Below, piece after piece: positions 44,216-56,143 of a DNA stretch of 64,000 nucleotides (its first letter is position 1; every line of letters begins with the position of its first letter). Source of the stretch: Angiostrongylus vasorum (lineage: Eukaryota > Nematoda > Chromadorea > Rhabditida > Metastrongylidae); the NCBI GenBank assembly GCA_018806985.1, contig JADANN010000200.1:458001-522000 (forward strand), read 5' to 3'. The notes under the pieces are model-generated. The model made no database searches and was not told the DNA's origin. It was given only the letters and a program-made list of their open reading frames with translations. The position numbers and the translations under genes are program-made.

Positions 44216-44494
44216 ATGTCAACAAAAGGAAAAAGAAACACACAAACGTGGGCAAAGGCTGTTAAAGCTACGAACAGTTATCTTAGCGATGTTGTTACCA
44301 CGAATCGAACTCGATAGATTGTCTATGGAGATTGCGACGTCGTCGATAGGGATAGCGATTCCGGTGATACGACAGTGATCGAGGGCGACGAATTCTTCCT
44401 AACCGCTGACTCCGTGTCGAAGTACCCGAACATCGTTGAGAAAAACTTGATGGTATGGCAAGCTCTGCTTTTACGAGGATGTTGTTTATTCTAG
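44216..44494 (+). pseudogene. Interrupted ORF with one in-frame stop
   Basis: Not recognised. From ATG 44216 the frame reads MSTKGKRNTQTWAKAVKATN and continues to an in-frame TAG at 44315. It then stays open for 59 more codons with strongly protein-like composition (SGDTTVIEGDEFFLTADSV, KYPNIVEKNLM) to TAG 44492. A GTATGG donor-like site follows the KNLM segment. It is either a recently broken gene or repeat-encoded ORF, or two exons with TAG as part of an acceptor (CTCGATAG). It lies head-to-head with the 5' end of the RTE at 44180. Confidence 0.4.
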
Positions 44495-45173
44495 TTGTAC
44501 TAGATTACTTCGAAGCACTACGAACGAGGTGAAGTGGAAAAGTAGAATGAACAATTCAACAACTGTCCGGAGTTCATGATACGAATCTCATTTACTTCCC
44601 GATCTCAACAACCACCATCAACTGAGAAAGAGAGGAAGACATAAATGTCAGATGCATGCGCTTTCAAAAAGTCACGATGAAATCAGTACAAGCAGTTGTT
44701 CTCTTAGCAAAAAAGTGGTGGAGAAAAAAGAAAACGCGAGAGTTAAATCATTAGGCCTGCCCCAGTGGTTTGAAGCTGTTTTCTAATAGATCTATAACTA
44801 GTATCCACATAATAATCTTCAAAAAAACTAAATGTGACACTTTAAATTATTATTGTATTATTAGTGGTATAAATAGTTCTTTTAATAGTGCCTTATTACT
44901 GCAATAAATGACTTTTGAGTGCTAGTACTTCTCCTTCACCATGATTAACCTGTGTGTGAAGTAAGACGAATTTGAGAGGTCTTTCTGATCAGGGTGGGAA
45001 TTTTACTGCAGATATAAATACAGATTATGAACTGCTAGATTAACCTTAGGAAGTGTTATGGTTGAACTACTCTCTTCTTACGACAGACAGTATTTATACC
45101 ACTAGGTTACCAACAAAAAAAAGGCTCGCCATGTTAAATTTCATTTTTTATTCATTAATAATTTATACTGTGA

Positions 45174-45460
45174 TGGGTGCGTGTAGTGCTGTGGTCGAAG
45201 GCGCCCTGCAGTACACATGGGATCGATCTCTCGCGCCCCGGGCTTACCAAGCTCTCCATCGATCTGGAGTCGTCAAATTGGTCGCAGAATTGGCTGGGAG
45301 CATGGCAGCGTTTTCTCGATACATCGGTAGGCCACTGCAAGTGTTGTAAAGGGCAAATGTGCAATCAACCACTTTGAACGATGCTTAATGAAGTTGAATT
45401 CATGGGGTATCCCTCAAAGATTGACCAACGGCGAAAACCTTATCCTTTTATCTTTTTACT
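45174..45460 (+). repeat. SINE-A copy
   Basis: GGTGCGTGTAGTGCTGTGG head, GGGATCGATCTC, CATCGATCTGGAGTCG core and CTTATCCTTTTATC tail. Confidence 0.75.
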
Positions 45461-46679
45461 ACGACGTCCCACAGATGTCAGCATGAAGCGTCCTCATTTG
45501 CCGGAGAGAGAAGGATTAAAATCCGACAACTTAAATCTGCAATCTGCTAACACTCTAGAACGCATTGATTTGCGAGATGAACGTTTTCACCGGCAATAAA
45601 AATAAAATGTGTCATTGCGAACACATGGACCCTTTCGTCATCGTTAAACCGCTAAAGTAAACTTTGGATCACTCCACGCCCCTCATCCAACCGACGAGAG
45701 AAGACTTTTCTGATGACGACCCGGACAGTTTCGTCGTCCAAAAGAGTGAAAATAGAGGTTTTTATTCCCAAGGTGTAGAGCGCTTCTCGTTGAAAGGGCT
45801 GGTGTGTTGAAAGTGGCAGCAGCTTTGCTCACAAAGACAAAAGAGTTTTATGATGACCGCTAGAGTGCTTGAGTAATCAAGCCGGGATAAAAAAATCACT
45901 GCAAATGACAGGTTTCTTCGTCGGCTTTTATTACTTTTTAAGCTTGAGAAAGTAGTAATCAATCTTTTCTCTCCAAGCACAAATAAAAAGTGCTAAGAAA
46001 GCGCTAACAACGGTTACTCTTGACAAATTCCAAGAACAAAAAGAAATTAAATTATTACTTGCAAGTTTAGAAATTAGGCACTGACGAGAGTTAATGAAAG
46101 GTTAACTGAACGTAACTTGAAAAATGGACTAGCTCATAATTTGGCAAATGTTTAGCTGGAACGGAGGAGCGATGGTGGTGGTTGTGATTATCCAGATCTT
46201 CCTTTCTGCCATAAATGGAAACCACATACCATCAATAATACTTCAGAAAACGAAAACAGCATCGAAATGAAAGCTTGAAGCAAAATATGGATGAGTTGAA
46301 ATGTTTTCAACAGTGTTCGTCACACTTTCTTTATTTTCAAAAAAGTGGAATTTTCATGAGACAGCTGTCATCGTTAAAACATCCTTCAGCTATCAAATAT
46401 TGCACTGTTCTCTTTAAAAACAACGATGTAGGTCGAATATTGTTTTCGAAGAGGCACAATGATATTTAGCTACTGTGGAAGGTTAACGTTTGATGCAAGG
46501 TCGAATTCATAAGACGTAATCTATGTGAACTTTCAGTCATTACGACAAACCACCCATCTAATTCCATACCATCTTGTCGTGGTTAAAGAATGTTCATTAG
46601 TGCCGAAATATGATGCTTCTCTGCTATAGTCACGATCCATGAGAGTTGCCCAAGCTAAGAAGCTTCACATTTCTCACAG

Positions 46680-46869
46680 CACACCTAAAAGTACATCTAC
46701 GCGATAACAAAATGCGGCGTGCTATCACTGATACCTTTTGCAAGGTAGTAAAAATAGAAGACGGCATGCAATAATGCCGGATGTTGTTAGATGTCTATTC
46801 ATGCAGGTCGAATTGACCTTTGTCGATATGTCAGCGTTCAACCTTCATCGATCTCTAGATGTTCACTAA
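46680..46869 (+). CDS. Possible terminal two exons of an unknown gene
   Basis: Not recognised. A TTTCTCACAG acceptor opens 46680-46744 (frame HLKVHLRDNKMRRAITDTFCK), which ends at a GTAGTA donor in phase 0. After a 62-bp intron ending TTCATGCAG, exon 46807-46869 reads VELTFVDMSAFNLHRSLDVH and stops at TAA. Phase and intron size fit nematode genes. The 5' part was not found; a possible signal-peptide-like ORF at 46172 may be unrelated. Confidence 0.32.
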
Positions 46870-47162
46870 AAAACCTATAGCTGTTAGAAAACCACATGTT
46901 CGCAAATCGTCGGTACGAATAAAAAGAACCACATGGTAACATTTATTTCAATTAACACAGCTTCGATGCACGGCGTTTAGCTGCCCGCCACTTGAGAGTC
47001 TATTTCTAAGCCACCACACTCATTTTCCGAAAACAGACTACTTTTTTCAGCAAGTAGAAAATTTGATGTGTTATAAATTTCACAGGATTGCAGACGAGAG
47101 TTTGCATATAGCCGTTAGGGAACGAATAGAATGTGTGCGATTACTGACTATACGTTACTGTG

Positions 47163-47455
47163 GTGGGCGCGTGCGGCGCAGTGGTCGGAAACGCCCTGCG
47201 ACCCACATATGGCGATCGATCCCCACGCCTATGCCCCACCAAGCCTTCCATTCCTCCGGGGTCGGCAAATTAGTAGCAAACTTGTCTGGGAGGATAGTAG
47301 CATTGACTCGATACAACGGTAGGCCACCGAAAGTCATTGTAAATTCCAGATATGCATCCAGTCACCTCCAAAGGATTCTTATTGAAGTCGAATGCATGGC
47401 GCATTCCTCAGGATTCATCAACGCCGAGAGCTTTGTCCTTTTTTATCCTTTTTAC
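47163..47455 (+). repeat. SINE-A copy
   Basis: GCGTGCGGCGCAGTGGTCGG head, GCGATCGATCCCCACG, CTCCGGGGTCGGCAAATTAG core and a CTTTGTCC tail. The 150-codon ORF across it is an artefact of the repeat. Confidence 0.8.
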
Positions 47456-49279
47456 GCTGCTGTGGTACATCTCACAAGCATCTTGCTGTTATCAACTGGA
47501 ACTGACAGGAACTAATGCCGTGCATATTTTAGTATTTATTGTACCCTCACAATCTAAGCGATCACTATGATTCATTACAGTGATGACGAATAAAATAAGA
47601 GTAAATTACTAGTCAAACTACCGATCAATGAAGTGGTTCAGGACAGGGGTTTTGTATATATCTAACAGCAACGTGCAGTTTTTCTAGGCCAACGCTCACC
47701 ACGACACCTGCGTTGAATAAGTTATAAATTGATTAAAAGAACAGTAGCAAAAACCTCCTGTGAAGATGTGTGAAAAGAAAGTAATCCAACAGAAAGCAAA
47801 TGACCCCTATGTTGCTCATATGGGCCATTCGGTAACCCACACACGATCTTGTAGAAACCACACCGTGTGCTTAAGCTTAACAGTTGCTCCACTATTATGT
47901 TTTTGAGGCAATTGTTCTGGGTATTGATGTTTTATTGTTGCCATGGTTTAGATGTGCAAGTATACAAGTGTTAGGTATAATATAGATGTGACGCAATAAA
48001 AAAATAAGCTGAGCCGATCATTTTCTTTCACAAACTACCATGAAGGGGTTTCCAATTGACATGAAAAACAATCAAACTGGTTCAGATTTCGTTTTAACTA
48101 TGTCCTAAGTATTTTGGAAAACTCACGTGCTCGTACTACCAAAAAACTCGCTCATTGTTTTGACAGTTGAACCGATTACTGCGACACGATGTCTGGTTGA
48201 AGTTGTTAACTCGGAACTCTGAAACGCTTCATACCATCTCTAGACGATAACCAATGCCATGACAAGAAACAAGTGATTGGTGCTCATATGTTATGTGGTG
48301 ATCAGAGCTATCACACAATACAATAATGGTTCTATTTAATAAGGACAATGATTTACGATCGACGAAAAGATAACGACGAGTAAGAGATTAATGAGTTAAT
48401 GGAGAAAGACGACGGTGTAACCAAGTTCGTGATGGCTGATTCTTGTTGTCTGTCATCGTTTTCTTAAAAATTAATGGCACTTTGAGCAACGGAGCGTACT
48501 GAGTGGTGAAGTTGTGACATTGCGATCAAAGCCTAACATAACACCGCCTTTTCCAAACTAGTCAGCATGCTGCACACAATGACTTAAAAGCCACGCCCAT
48601 GGTTAAAGCCAACTATGCACACTTTTACGGTTACCATTAAGATTGATTAAGCCGTTTTATGTGACATCTGCTGACAACAGAAGCCGCTTTTAATTTCCTC
48701 TTCCATTCATTCCTGTCTTCTCACCTCTCATTATCATCCTCGTCATCACTGTGGCTATCATTATTATTGCTTCGATTGCAGCACAGTACATTTCAATGCA
48801 CTAATTAAATGATGGAAGAAATTGCTAGAAAACGAAATAAAAAGAGGAACGAAAGGAATCGAAAATGAGGAATGCACTACATCCAAAGTGGGAGCAATTT
48901 CTAAACTCGTATTGAACAGAAGTGAATGCACTGTGAAAGCTACTCTTGATAGTGCATAGATCAGAATTCGATATGACTTTTTTATGACTTTGAATGAAGC
49001 ATTGAAATAATGTTCATGGTGGATTTGTCTACAAGAAGTTAGTAAGGTTATGTCATTTTCAGAACTGTAGGAATTTCGTATCATGTAGAATTACTCAAGC
49101 ATTGTCAGGTACTTATTAACTAGAAGTGCTGTGGAACGAACACATAGCCGCTGACTCAACCTCACCTTGGGTCCAGAAAGTCTCTCAGCCGTATCAAGTC
49201 AACAAGCTGGTGCCAGTCTTTCCAAGAAAAAAGATCCTTAGGATCAGTGTCTGGACTGCACTAACTCTTTTTTATTTAG
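47456..49279. other. No gene or repeat seen
   Basis: AT-rich sequence. The 106-codon minus-strand frame at 48764-49084 and an overlapping hydrophobic plus-strand frame have no splice or homology support. Confidence 0.35.
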
Positions 49280-49432
49280 TGTCTGTTATAATTTTTTAAC
49301 GGCAAGGTATTATGTGTGAAACAACCACAAGTTGAACGCGTTAGCACCGTGGAAAGGGTAATAGCGCGTTCGTTCACCACCGCAGACACCTGCAGTCGGG
49401 AGTTTTGCATATACCTCAGCACCATTTTGTGG
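49280..49432 (+). repeat. SINE-C copy, head truncated
   Basis: GAACGCGTTAGCACCGTGG and AATAGCGCGTTCGTTCACC, then CAGACACCTGCAGTCGG. Ends against the exon-like frame that copy 1 of the LTR-like element interrupts. Confidence 0.7.
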
Positions 49433-49474
49433 CCGTCTCGACTGCTTTTGGTGAGATTCTGGAAACGCTCTAGG

Positions 49475-50883
49475 TGTAACGGTTAGTTAGCGGCGGTTAC
49501 TAGCGGTTCGGTTTTTGTGTAGAATATTAGCCACGCGGGTCTTTTAGCTGATGTGTTGATCTACCAGCCTCAAACTTGGGTAATTAAACCTTTAGTACAC
49601 AAATATAACATTAATAACATAATAGTAACGATGGAGAAGTAATGGTAGAGGAATGACGTCAGTTAAAGCTATGAGGTGCGAAGGCTAGTAGTGAAGTGAG
49701 GCTAACAACGAGATAATGGCATTCGAATATTATTATACCATTAATAAGTAATTAACACAATTACATTAATAGTAATAATGAACAATTACCAAGAAGTAAC
49801 CGTTGGTTAGCCGTGAGCGACGCCGCGTCGCGTCTATCCGCGACCAGCGCGGCGGCTGAGGGAGACAGTATGCTGGGGGGCCGAGAAAGGAGACTGTGCG
49901 CTGAGACGGAGAGGGAGACAGTATGCTGAGGTGGAGAGGGTTACAGACGGGCCGTATTTTCGGCTGAGCTAAGATTTCAACATTATAACGATGAGGTGCA
50001 TTTTAGTGGATCAATGAGGACAGTAAGTGATGAGTCATCTACGGAACATAGTCAGGCGGCTGGTCGTGGATAACGCTATGTCAGCAACGTGAAGTTTGAG
50101 CATCTATGGGTGCCACCATTGCCTAAGAGTCAAGGGCCAATATGATAATGGCTGGAAACTGACAAGCCTATAGCGGCTTAACAGAATACACAGCAAAAGT
50201 TGGCCACTCAGCGGCCTTGTACGCATGGCGTACATTGTGGGAGGAATGGTACATGCCACCGATGGCGTTGCAAACGTAACGCATTTGGAAACACCCGCCA
50301 CTGCTGACATTGCACCCGTAAACAAACTAAGAAACTAGATACAATAATCTTCTGATTACCGAAGGATGAATGTGAATGGATAAGAATGAGTGAGTATGAC
50401 TGTGAATGAATTGTGGTGATTGAGAGTGACAATGAATGATGTTGTGAGGAGCGGATTATCCGCGCTACCGATCGGGGTGAGGTAAGTGATGGTATGTCTC
50501 CCGCCGTCAAAGGCACCTGGCTTATATTGGCTGCGAGAGCCGCGTGCGTATGCAACCGCGGACAATCTGGATCGTCGATCCTGGACTGCAGTAGACTGTA
50601 CCTAACTGCCTGAAATATCAACGTCATTGGCTTCGCTGTTTCGCAAGGAATTAGTAAACTGTTCCACTGTTACTCCTCCTCCTTCGGATAAGCCATCGTT
50701 GGTGTGCTACTGGAGTCAAACCTGAATCGCTACTGTGCCTGAAACATTGAAAATAATAGACCGAGTAGATTATAAAAAGTTACATTACGGTGTTTGATGT
50801 GCGACTGTGAGGCGGCCATATATGGACATCATATGTTACTGTATAGAAAGATAGAGAACTTTCCCAGAGAGAAGTTCTCTATA
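49475..50883 (+). mobile_element. Solo-LTR-like element, copy 1 (1409 bp)
   Basis: Starts TGTAACGGTTAG and ends TTCTCTATA. It is flanked by CTAGG (49470-49474) and CTAGA (50884-50888), a 5-bp duplication with one mismatch. About 95% identical by eye to the copy at 62.5 kb, and in the same orientation. No terminal inverted repeat and no convincing ORF; minus-strand frames of 70-139 codons occur in both copies but share only nucleotide-level similarity. TATAAAAAG lies about 110 bp before the right end. A TG start, 5-bp TSD and absence of TIRs fit a solo LTR of a BEL/Pao- or Gypsy-like element. Confidence 0.65.
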
Positions 50884-51014
50884 CTAGAGCAGCTTTTCAT
50901 GAAGACCCCATTAAACCAGAGTTCAACGAAATTCATGGTTGAGACATAGTCCTTCACTGGCAACCGATTACCCACATGCAAGTCTGAAGACATTCTCCGA
51001 TGCAAGACAGCAAA
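50884..51014 (-). pseudogene. Exon-like frame cut by a solo-LTR-like insertion
   Basis: On the minus strand a CTTTTATTCAG acceptor precedes 51014. The frame FAVLHRRMSSDLHVGNRLPV then stays open for 42 codons to the TSD at 50884-50888. The other flank of the 1.4-kb insertion (49474 down to about 49431) continues the same frame for about 15 codons, to the edge of a SINE-C copy. An upstream exon-like frame ends at a GTAATG donor near 51119. I do not recognise the protein. If it is a real gene, this allele is disrupted; if not, the open frame is a coincidence supported by one good acceptor. Confidence 0.35.
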
Positions 51015-51624
51015 CTGAATAAAAGGAATACTGCGATCGCGCAATATGTGAAAACGGGCCGTGTAAATAGAAGTAAGAAAATATGGTTATATATTGCTAA
51101 GTGAAACCTAGGAGCCATTACCTTTTCATCTTTGTATGCATAATCTCCAATTATCGAGTATCTGGAATGTGCACTTAGAGCAGTTCCACTCTTATTTTTT
51201 CAGCCATGTGCCGGAGTTCCCAATCGGTTAGCCTCATTCAAAAGACAAGAAAAGCGCCATAATTTTCGCAAGTCGCTTTTTTTCAGTTGTTTTCGATAAG
51301 GATTACTCAATTTATAAGTTGCTACGTTCCATCATGTGACATTTGTGGTCTTCTAGAAATGAGGGTGGACCTTTTGCGCCAAGGGTGGTTTCCGATGAAC
51401 TACATTTTATTAATCGTATTGAAGGTTTGTGGCCGAAAGGTCACATGGGATATAATCTATCGTTTAAATACGGAAGAATCTAAAGGAAATAGAAAGGAAT
51501 TTTTTCTATTCGTAGCTGGTCACTTCTTCAACCTGCTTGCTTCGACTGCCAAGTTCACATTTGATTCCGGTTCAAGTCTAACCTCTTATACACCAATGAG
51601 AACATCATGTAAAAAATACTAATA

Positions 51625-51807
51625 CTAACAGGTTCGAAATCTTCTATGTAGTTGCCTCCCATGGCTCTTCTTTGAAGGATTCAGAACGTTGTGAAATCCA
51701 GTGAGGTCCTCTTCTTTTGTTTCAACCTCTTCAAGCCGAAGATATAGCTGTTCATACAGTAAACAAGGCTCGAACAATGTGAATTTACCAAGAGGGAAAA
51801 AAAAGTA
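51625..51807 (-). CDS. Possible 3' exon of an unknown gene
   Basis: Minus-strand frame open for 60 codons, with strongly coding-like composition (LYEQLYLRLEEVETKEEDLT, then NPSKKSHGRQLHRRFR) and a TAG stop at 51625-51627. A polypyrimidine run precedes LGKFTLFEP, and an in-frame TAG just upstream bounds the exon. I cannot name a family. It sits about 600 bp from the exon-like frame at 50884-51014 on the same strand, but downstream exons of one gene would lie at lower coordinates, and the phases were not resolved. Confidence 0.3.
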   Translation of the reverse strand, partial: YFFFPLGKFTLFEPCLLYEQLYLRLEEVETKEEDLTGFHNVLNPSKKSHGRQLHRRFRTC

Positions 51808-52552
51808 CTATGGCAATAAGCATCACTCATGCTTCGCTTCTACTTCAGCTTTTTAATAGTTTGCCCAAATAAGCAGAGCACAGCTTAATTTGGTTCGAGT
51901 ACTTCGATGGACGAATACAGACAAATATAGCTGATGATTAAAATGCACTCGGATAGCAAAAGAAATTACTCTTTCGCCTAATGCTCATGAAAATATAGTC
52001 AAAAATGCAGTGTCGGTTCCAGTAAAGCATAGTAGAAATTATACGTATTGATCTATCAGATCACGGTTGTACACAACGACACAATAGGCCACAAATGTCG
52101 AGAGATCTTGTGCTTACATTGCTAATCGACATTAACGAGGTCAACTGATTCCATAACGAAGCCTTCAAATTAAAGCACTCAAGTTAAACCTATGCCATGG
52201 ATGGTTTGTAAGAACTACATGTGTCTATCTACCACAGTAAATAAAAGTCACCACGCTAGACATTATACCTTCCTTATACCTCTCGAAGCTCATCATTCAC
52301 TCTGAGTCGAAAAGTGAATCGTAGATTGATTTTTTATGGGAAAGCTCCTTCCGATCGAAAAACGCTATTTTTGCTGTGAAAGATCAGCATTCGATGGCAC
52401 TTTGGATACGCTGAAATTCTTATGTAACACTCTATTCTGCACGTAAATTGGAAGACATTCGTGGATTATAGACACCAGAAAGCGAATCGACATCAAAACG
52501 TTAGACCAGTAGATATGTATATCAACCTGTGTAAGCCTAACAATCTAAAAAG

Positions 52553-52774
52553 ATGGTTCAAGTGCCAAAAATTTTCTACTTAAGAGCACCAGATGCAACT
52601 TTAGGCGACCCACTGAGGTCCATCATCAGATGTTGCCGTAAGAACTCCCACTTGTTCAGTCTCTTCAATGCTCGAAATACGGACCCTGATGTGAGAAGAA
52701 AAATGAAAAAACCCTTTATTGGTAAAAGAATACAAGAAATGAAAAAGTGTAATGGTTTCGTTTTGCTTAAATGA
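52553..52774 (+). CDS. 73-residue basic ORF, unknown
   Basis: Not recognised. The frame from ATG 52553 (MVQVPKIFYLRAPDATLGD...) runs to TGA 52772-52774. It is rich in Lys and Arg (VRRKMKKPFIGKR) with three cysteines and no signal peptide or membrane segment. Composition is protein-like and the region is free of repeats I know. No splice acceptor sits close to the ATG, and the minus strand carries an overlapping 66-residue frame. It could be a 3' exon whose true start is upstream. Confidence 0.28.
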   Translation: MVQVPKIFYLRAPDATLGDPLRSIIRCCRKNSHLFSLFNARNTDPDVRRKMKKPFIGKRIQEMKKCNGFVLLK

Positions 52775-53316
52775 GTTCAACAATAGCTGAAATATGCTCA
52801 TTTAAAGTTGAAGTCGGTCATTACCTTCACGCAATCTGCACTGTGCATAGTGCACGCTAGGCGATATGTGTTAGTAGAGTTGAAACAATTACACGTATTT
52901 AATATGGGATCAACTCCGAATGCTTTATCCTAAGCCAATGTATACACGTGCTCACGATATATCGGCGATAATTGTGGAATAACACAAATAGTATTTCCTG
53001 TTTCAAATCGTCTAACACATTGCTGTCATTAACGGAAGAGAAATTCATGGAGGGAATCGCGAGCTGAGCTCAGATTTTTTAGAAATTTGAGACAGACTTG
53101 GAGAATTGTTCACCTTCTTCATACTGCGGACAGAACTAACGAGGCCACCTAATGCCAGTTAATTTCAACTCGTCATATTCACACCACGGAGTAACGTGGT
53201 CGCCCACCCATGTGTTTGTCCTGTGTTACGCTTTGACTACTTCGAGGCCTACAAAAGTCTTGTAAACGTCAACATTACAATAATTTACGTGCTGACTATT
53301 TATTGAACTTATTCTA

Positions 53317-53590
53317 GGTGCGTGTAGCGCTATTGTCGAATGCAATACACATGGGATCGACCCCGGCGCCCCGGACTCACCAAGCTTTCCATCACTCCAG
53401 GGTCGGCAAATTAGTAGCAAACTTGTATGTGAGGATGGCAGCACTGGCTCCACACATCGGCAGGCCACCGCGACTCATTGTAGAAACCAGAAATGCATTC
53501 AATTACCTCTGACGATGCTTAATGAAGTCGAATGCAAAGGGCATCCCTCAGGGATTGATTAACGCTAAGAGCTTCACCCTTTTTATTGTT
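53317..53590 (+). repeat. SINE-A copy
   Basis: GTGCGTGTAGCGCTATTGTC head, GGGATCGACCCCGG, CCAGGGTCGGCAAATTAG core and a TTCACCCTTTTTATT tail. Confidence 0.77.
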
Positions 53591-54312
53591 TTACAAACTT
53601 CCTTGAAGGGAGCGATGAGCATCACAGTTTTGGTATGGTGCCTCCTTTCACTTATATCTTTAGCGAGAACGTTAAAACAAGGTTGATGGCTGGTCTCTGC
53701 TACGACGTAGTTTTACTCTTCTCCGATATTCTGGAAATTCGGTCCAACTTCTAAGCTTTCATAAGGTTGCTCGGAGAACAGAAACATTCATTTGTCAGCG
53801 AGGCCGAAGAGGTACAAAGTGGAATTACCGATGCATTATCGAGACCTATTTTCAATTAAAGATTTTTAGAATCATAAAGGATCCGCATCTCACGAAAACA
53901 TTTCGTCTTGCCAAGTTCAGAAAACAGGTAGCAGCAATCAGCAAAAGCTGCTTTGAGTGATCTAAACGTTTTTATGAACGCTCATATCATTTGCTAGGAT
54001 TCCACACCATTTTCACTCAGATAAGCATGGAAAAAATTGAAACTTCGCAATTCAAATAGAATAGAAAGCAGCCAATTTCCAGCCTATCTCGGAATATAGT
54101 CATTCTGAGAAACACTGTCTATTAAAACCGACTCTTTAATTTCACCTTGGAGCGATACATCTCTTTGTATTGATAAGCACAAATAAGGCTTTTAAAAAAA
54201 TCTTTCATTACGGCTAGTAATTTTTATTACATTTCTTTAGTAAATCAGGTAGTATTGTTTAAATATACGTGGTATTTATTTAACATGTTTAATTTTTAAT
54301 ATATTTAATTAT

Positions 54313-54610
54313 TATAGCTAATAATTTGACACCTTCGCCTTCTTCGAGTTCCGAATGTGGCAGAATGGAATTTTTAAGAAAAAAAAATTTTTCACTAATA
54401 GACATATCAATAGAAGAGTCAAAATCAATACTGTATAAAAGGGCAGCGCCAGACTGAGCTTGGTTCAATAGAGCGGTGCTTCACTGCAGAACATAGACTC
54501 TGTGCAACTATGAAGTCTCACACTGAAGGATTAATGGCTGTGAACAGTCGAGTCGTATCATCGCTCCTCTGAAGAAGGTGAAGGGCAGGCAAATAAAGAT
54601 TTTGTAACAA
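54313..54610. mobile_element. Short TATA-bearing element with inverted hammerhead-like ends, copy 1
   Basis: The left end is on the minus strand (CGAAGAAGGCGAAGGTGTC reading outward). TATAAAAGGGCAGCGCCAG lies at 54434. The right end is CTGAAGAAGGTGAAGGGC at 54569, followed by AAATAAAG. The TATA block and the next 70 bp align with copy 3. No ORF survives. Confidence 0.55.
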
Positions 54611-54654
54611 GCTCATATTTGCTTAGCGATGCAACAAGATATTGAATGATCAGG

Positions 54655-54800
54655 TTGCTAGCTGAGGGATAGGGAAAACGAAGGACCAGCATGGTGTGGT
54701 GGTGAACGCGTTAGCCACCGGAAATGGTAATAGCGCGTTCGTTCCGCACCGCAGACACCTGCGGTCCGGAGTTTCGCAAATATCTCAGCATCATTGTGGT
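54655..54800 (+). repeat. SINE-C copy
   Basis: GGTGTGGTGGTGAACGCGTT, AATAGCGCGTTCGTTCCGC and CGCAAATATCTCAGCATC are all present. Confidence 0.75.
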
Positions 54801-55010
54801 TGTACTTTCACTCAGTTGGTAGATTAATACGAAGACTGAAGAAGAAATGTTTACTAGTTCTTTAAACACAATAGTTTTTTCGCAAAAATTGCTTAAACGA
54901 AAAAAAATGACTCTGTACTTGGATGGCAATGAAAAAGTAGATCCTATGAGGGCTTTAGGCAAACGAACTGATAGGCCGGCTAATGTTACATTGTAGAAAC
55001 CTTGTGATTG

Positions 55011-55330
55011 GTCGTTTCGACGGCATCGTCTTCTCTAGAGCAGGTACGATTCGAGTGAAGTGCCCAAGCAGTTGCTTCTTCCGATGTCTGATTGCAGTTC
55101 TATCGAGTCCAATAGAGGGAATTGAAACAGCAGACTATTCATATAAAGGAGAAGTGCTGGACGATTTCAAATGATTGGCGAAATGCTCCACTCCACTCGA
55201 CTCCACTCGATGCGACGGAGAAAATTTCTTTCACAGTCCAATATGCGGACACTGCTCACTCGAGTTAATAACTACAACCCAAAAGAAGAAGATGGCAGCG
55301 GAGCATTAGCCACAATAAAAATTTTATAAC
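55011..55330. mobile_element. Short TATA-bearing element with inverted hammerhead-like ends, copy 2
   Basis: The left end on the minus strand at 55013-55042 reads GAGAAGACGATGCCGTCGAA outward. ATATAAAG lies at 55141. The right end at 55281-55330 has AGAAGAAGATGGCAGCGG and TTAGCCACAATAAAA, matching copy 3. Confidence 0.5.
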
Positions 55331-55393
55331 AAACTCTTGGTAACAAAGCTAACAATGAATCAATACAGTGGTTATCCGTGCCGAAAATAAATA

Positions 55394-55654
55394 AAAGTCT
55401 TCATCGAAGAAATTCGTGAAATCATCAACGACGGAATATCTCTCCGTTCGGCTTCTCATTTCCTGATAGAAGCTATTTCATTTTTTCTGAGCGGTTTGTT
55501 TTCAATTGAACTGCTATTCGCTCGCAGAAGGCTTCGCAATTCGCACTTGTTCACAGAATTGTGTTTCAATGATAACGAACATAGTTCAAAGAAATGGAGA
55601 ATTATGTGTACACGTTCATTGATCCTTTGTAAGGATGTAAAATGTAAAATGTAA
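55394..55654 (+). CDS. Open frame without an early ATG, unknown
   Basis: 86 codons are open (KVFIEEIREIINDGISLRSA, a hydrophobic stretch FLIEAISFFLSGLFSIELLF, then a basic tail) and end at TAA. There is no ATG near the start, so it would have to be an exon; a weak AAAAG acceptor lies at its left edge. It directly follows one of the TATA-bearing short elements. Could be chance. Confidence 0.22.
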   Translation, partial: KVFIEEIREIINDGISLRSASHFLIEAISFFLSGLFSIELLFARRRLRNSHLFTELCFNDNEHSSKKWRIMCTRSLILCKDVKCKM

Positions 55655-56032
55655 ATGTCACCGCAAGGTTCTTTCTATTTTTCCTGCAAGTTCTCCTCAG
55701 TTAGCTGACAAGAGTTCATTAAACGTAAAAGATATGCGGATAAAAAGTGGTAATTTTTCGATGACTAGGGATCTTGAAAGGCTGCGAGGACGGAATCGTA
55801 GAAGAGACTTTGTTGTGTGGCTCTATGGCTATGAATACAATCTATAGTACTATTTACTGAATGCTACTATAGCCCATTATATTTACAGACACATTACTTT
55901 CAACATTTGGAAGGATTTTATAGCTCGTTTTGAGTTTATTTTAGCTCCCTACCGATAGCCGCACATCCTGTACGACAAATTCTCCCATAAGAACGATTGA
56001 AATGAAGTATCAGATAATTGACAGTATAAATT

Positions 56033-56143
56033 CTAGTCAAATTTCAGGTCAATGAACTTGTCAGGAGGAGGTGATTTGCATGTCTGGAAGCACAAATAGG
56101 GTTTCTCTCTGCACAAGCCTTTCACAAACATCTGTGTCGGATA
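56033..56143 (-). CDS. Possible 3' exon, Cys-containing, unknown
   Basis: After a TTTCGAATCAG acceptor the minus-strand frame reads YPTQMFVKGLCREKPYLCFQ and TCKSPPPDKFIDLKFD, then stops at 56033. An upstream minus-strand segment (about 56395-56300) is open with NSTKNGFSESEVGERLAVAD before a GTTAGC donor-like site and may be an earlier exon. Neither is recognised. The phase between them was not confirmed. Confidence 0.27.
   Translation of the reverse strand, partial: YPTQMFVKGLCREKPYLCFQTCKSPPPDKFIDLKFD

Noticed and set aside
47063..47515. 150-codon plus-strand ORF
   Set aside because: It runs through a SINE-A copy; the equivalent frame is broken in other copies.
48680..48800. Membrane-helix-like plus-strand frame (LIIILVITVAIIIIA)
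   Set aside because: A T-rich low-complexity tract gives Ile/Val/Leu by composition, and there is no acceptor or start.
50104..50627. 139- and 73-codon minus-strand ORFs with Cys/His pairs
   Set aside because: They lie inside the LTR-like element. The second copy keeps the nucleotide similarity but not the long frame, so coding is not supported.
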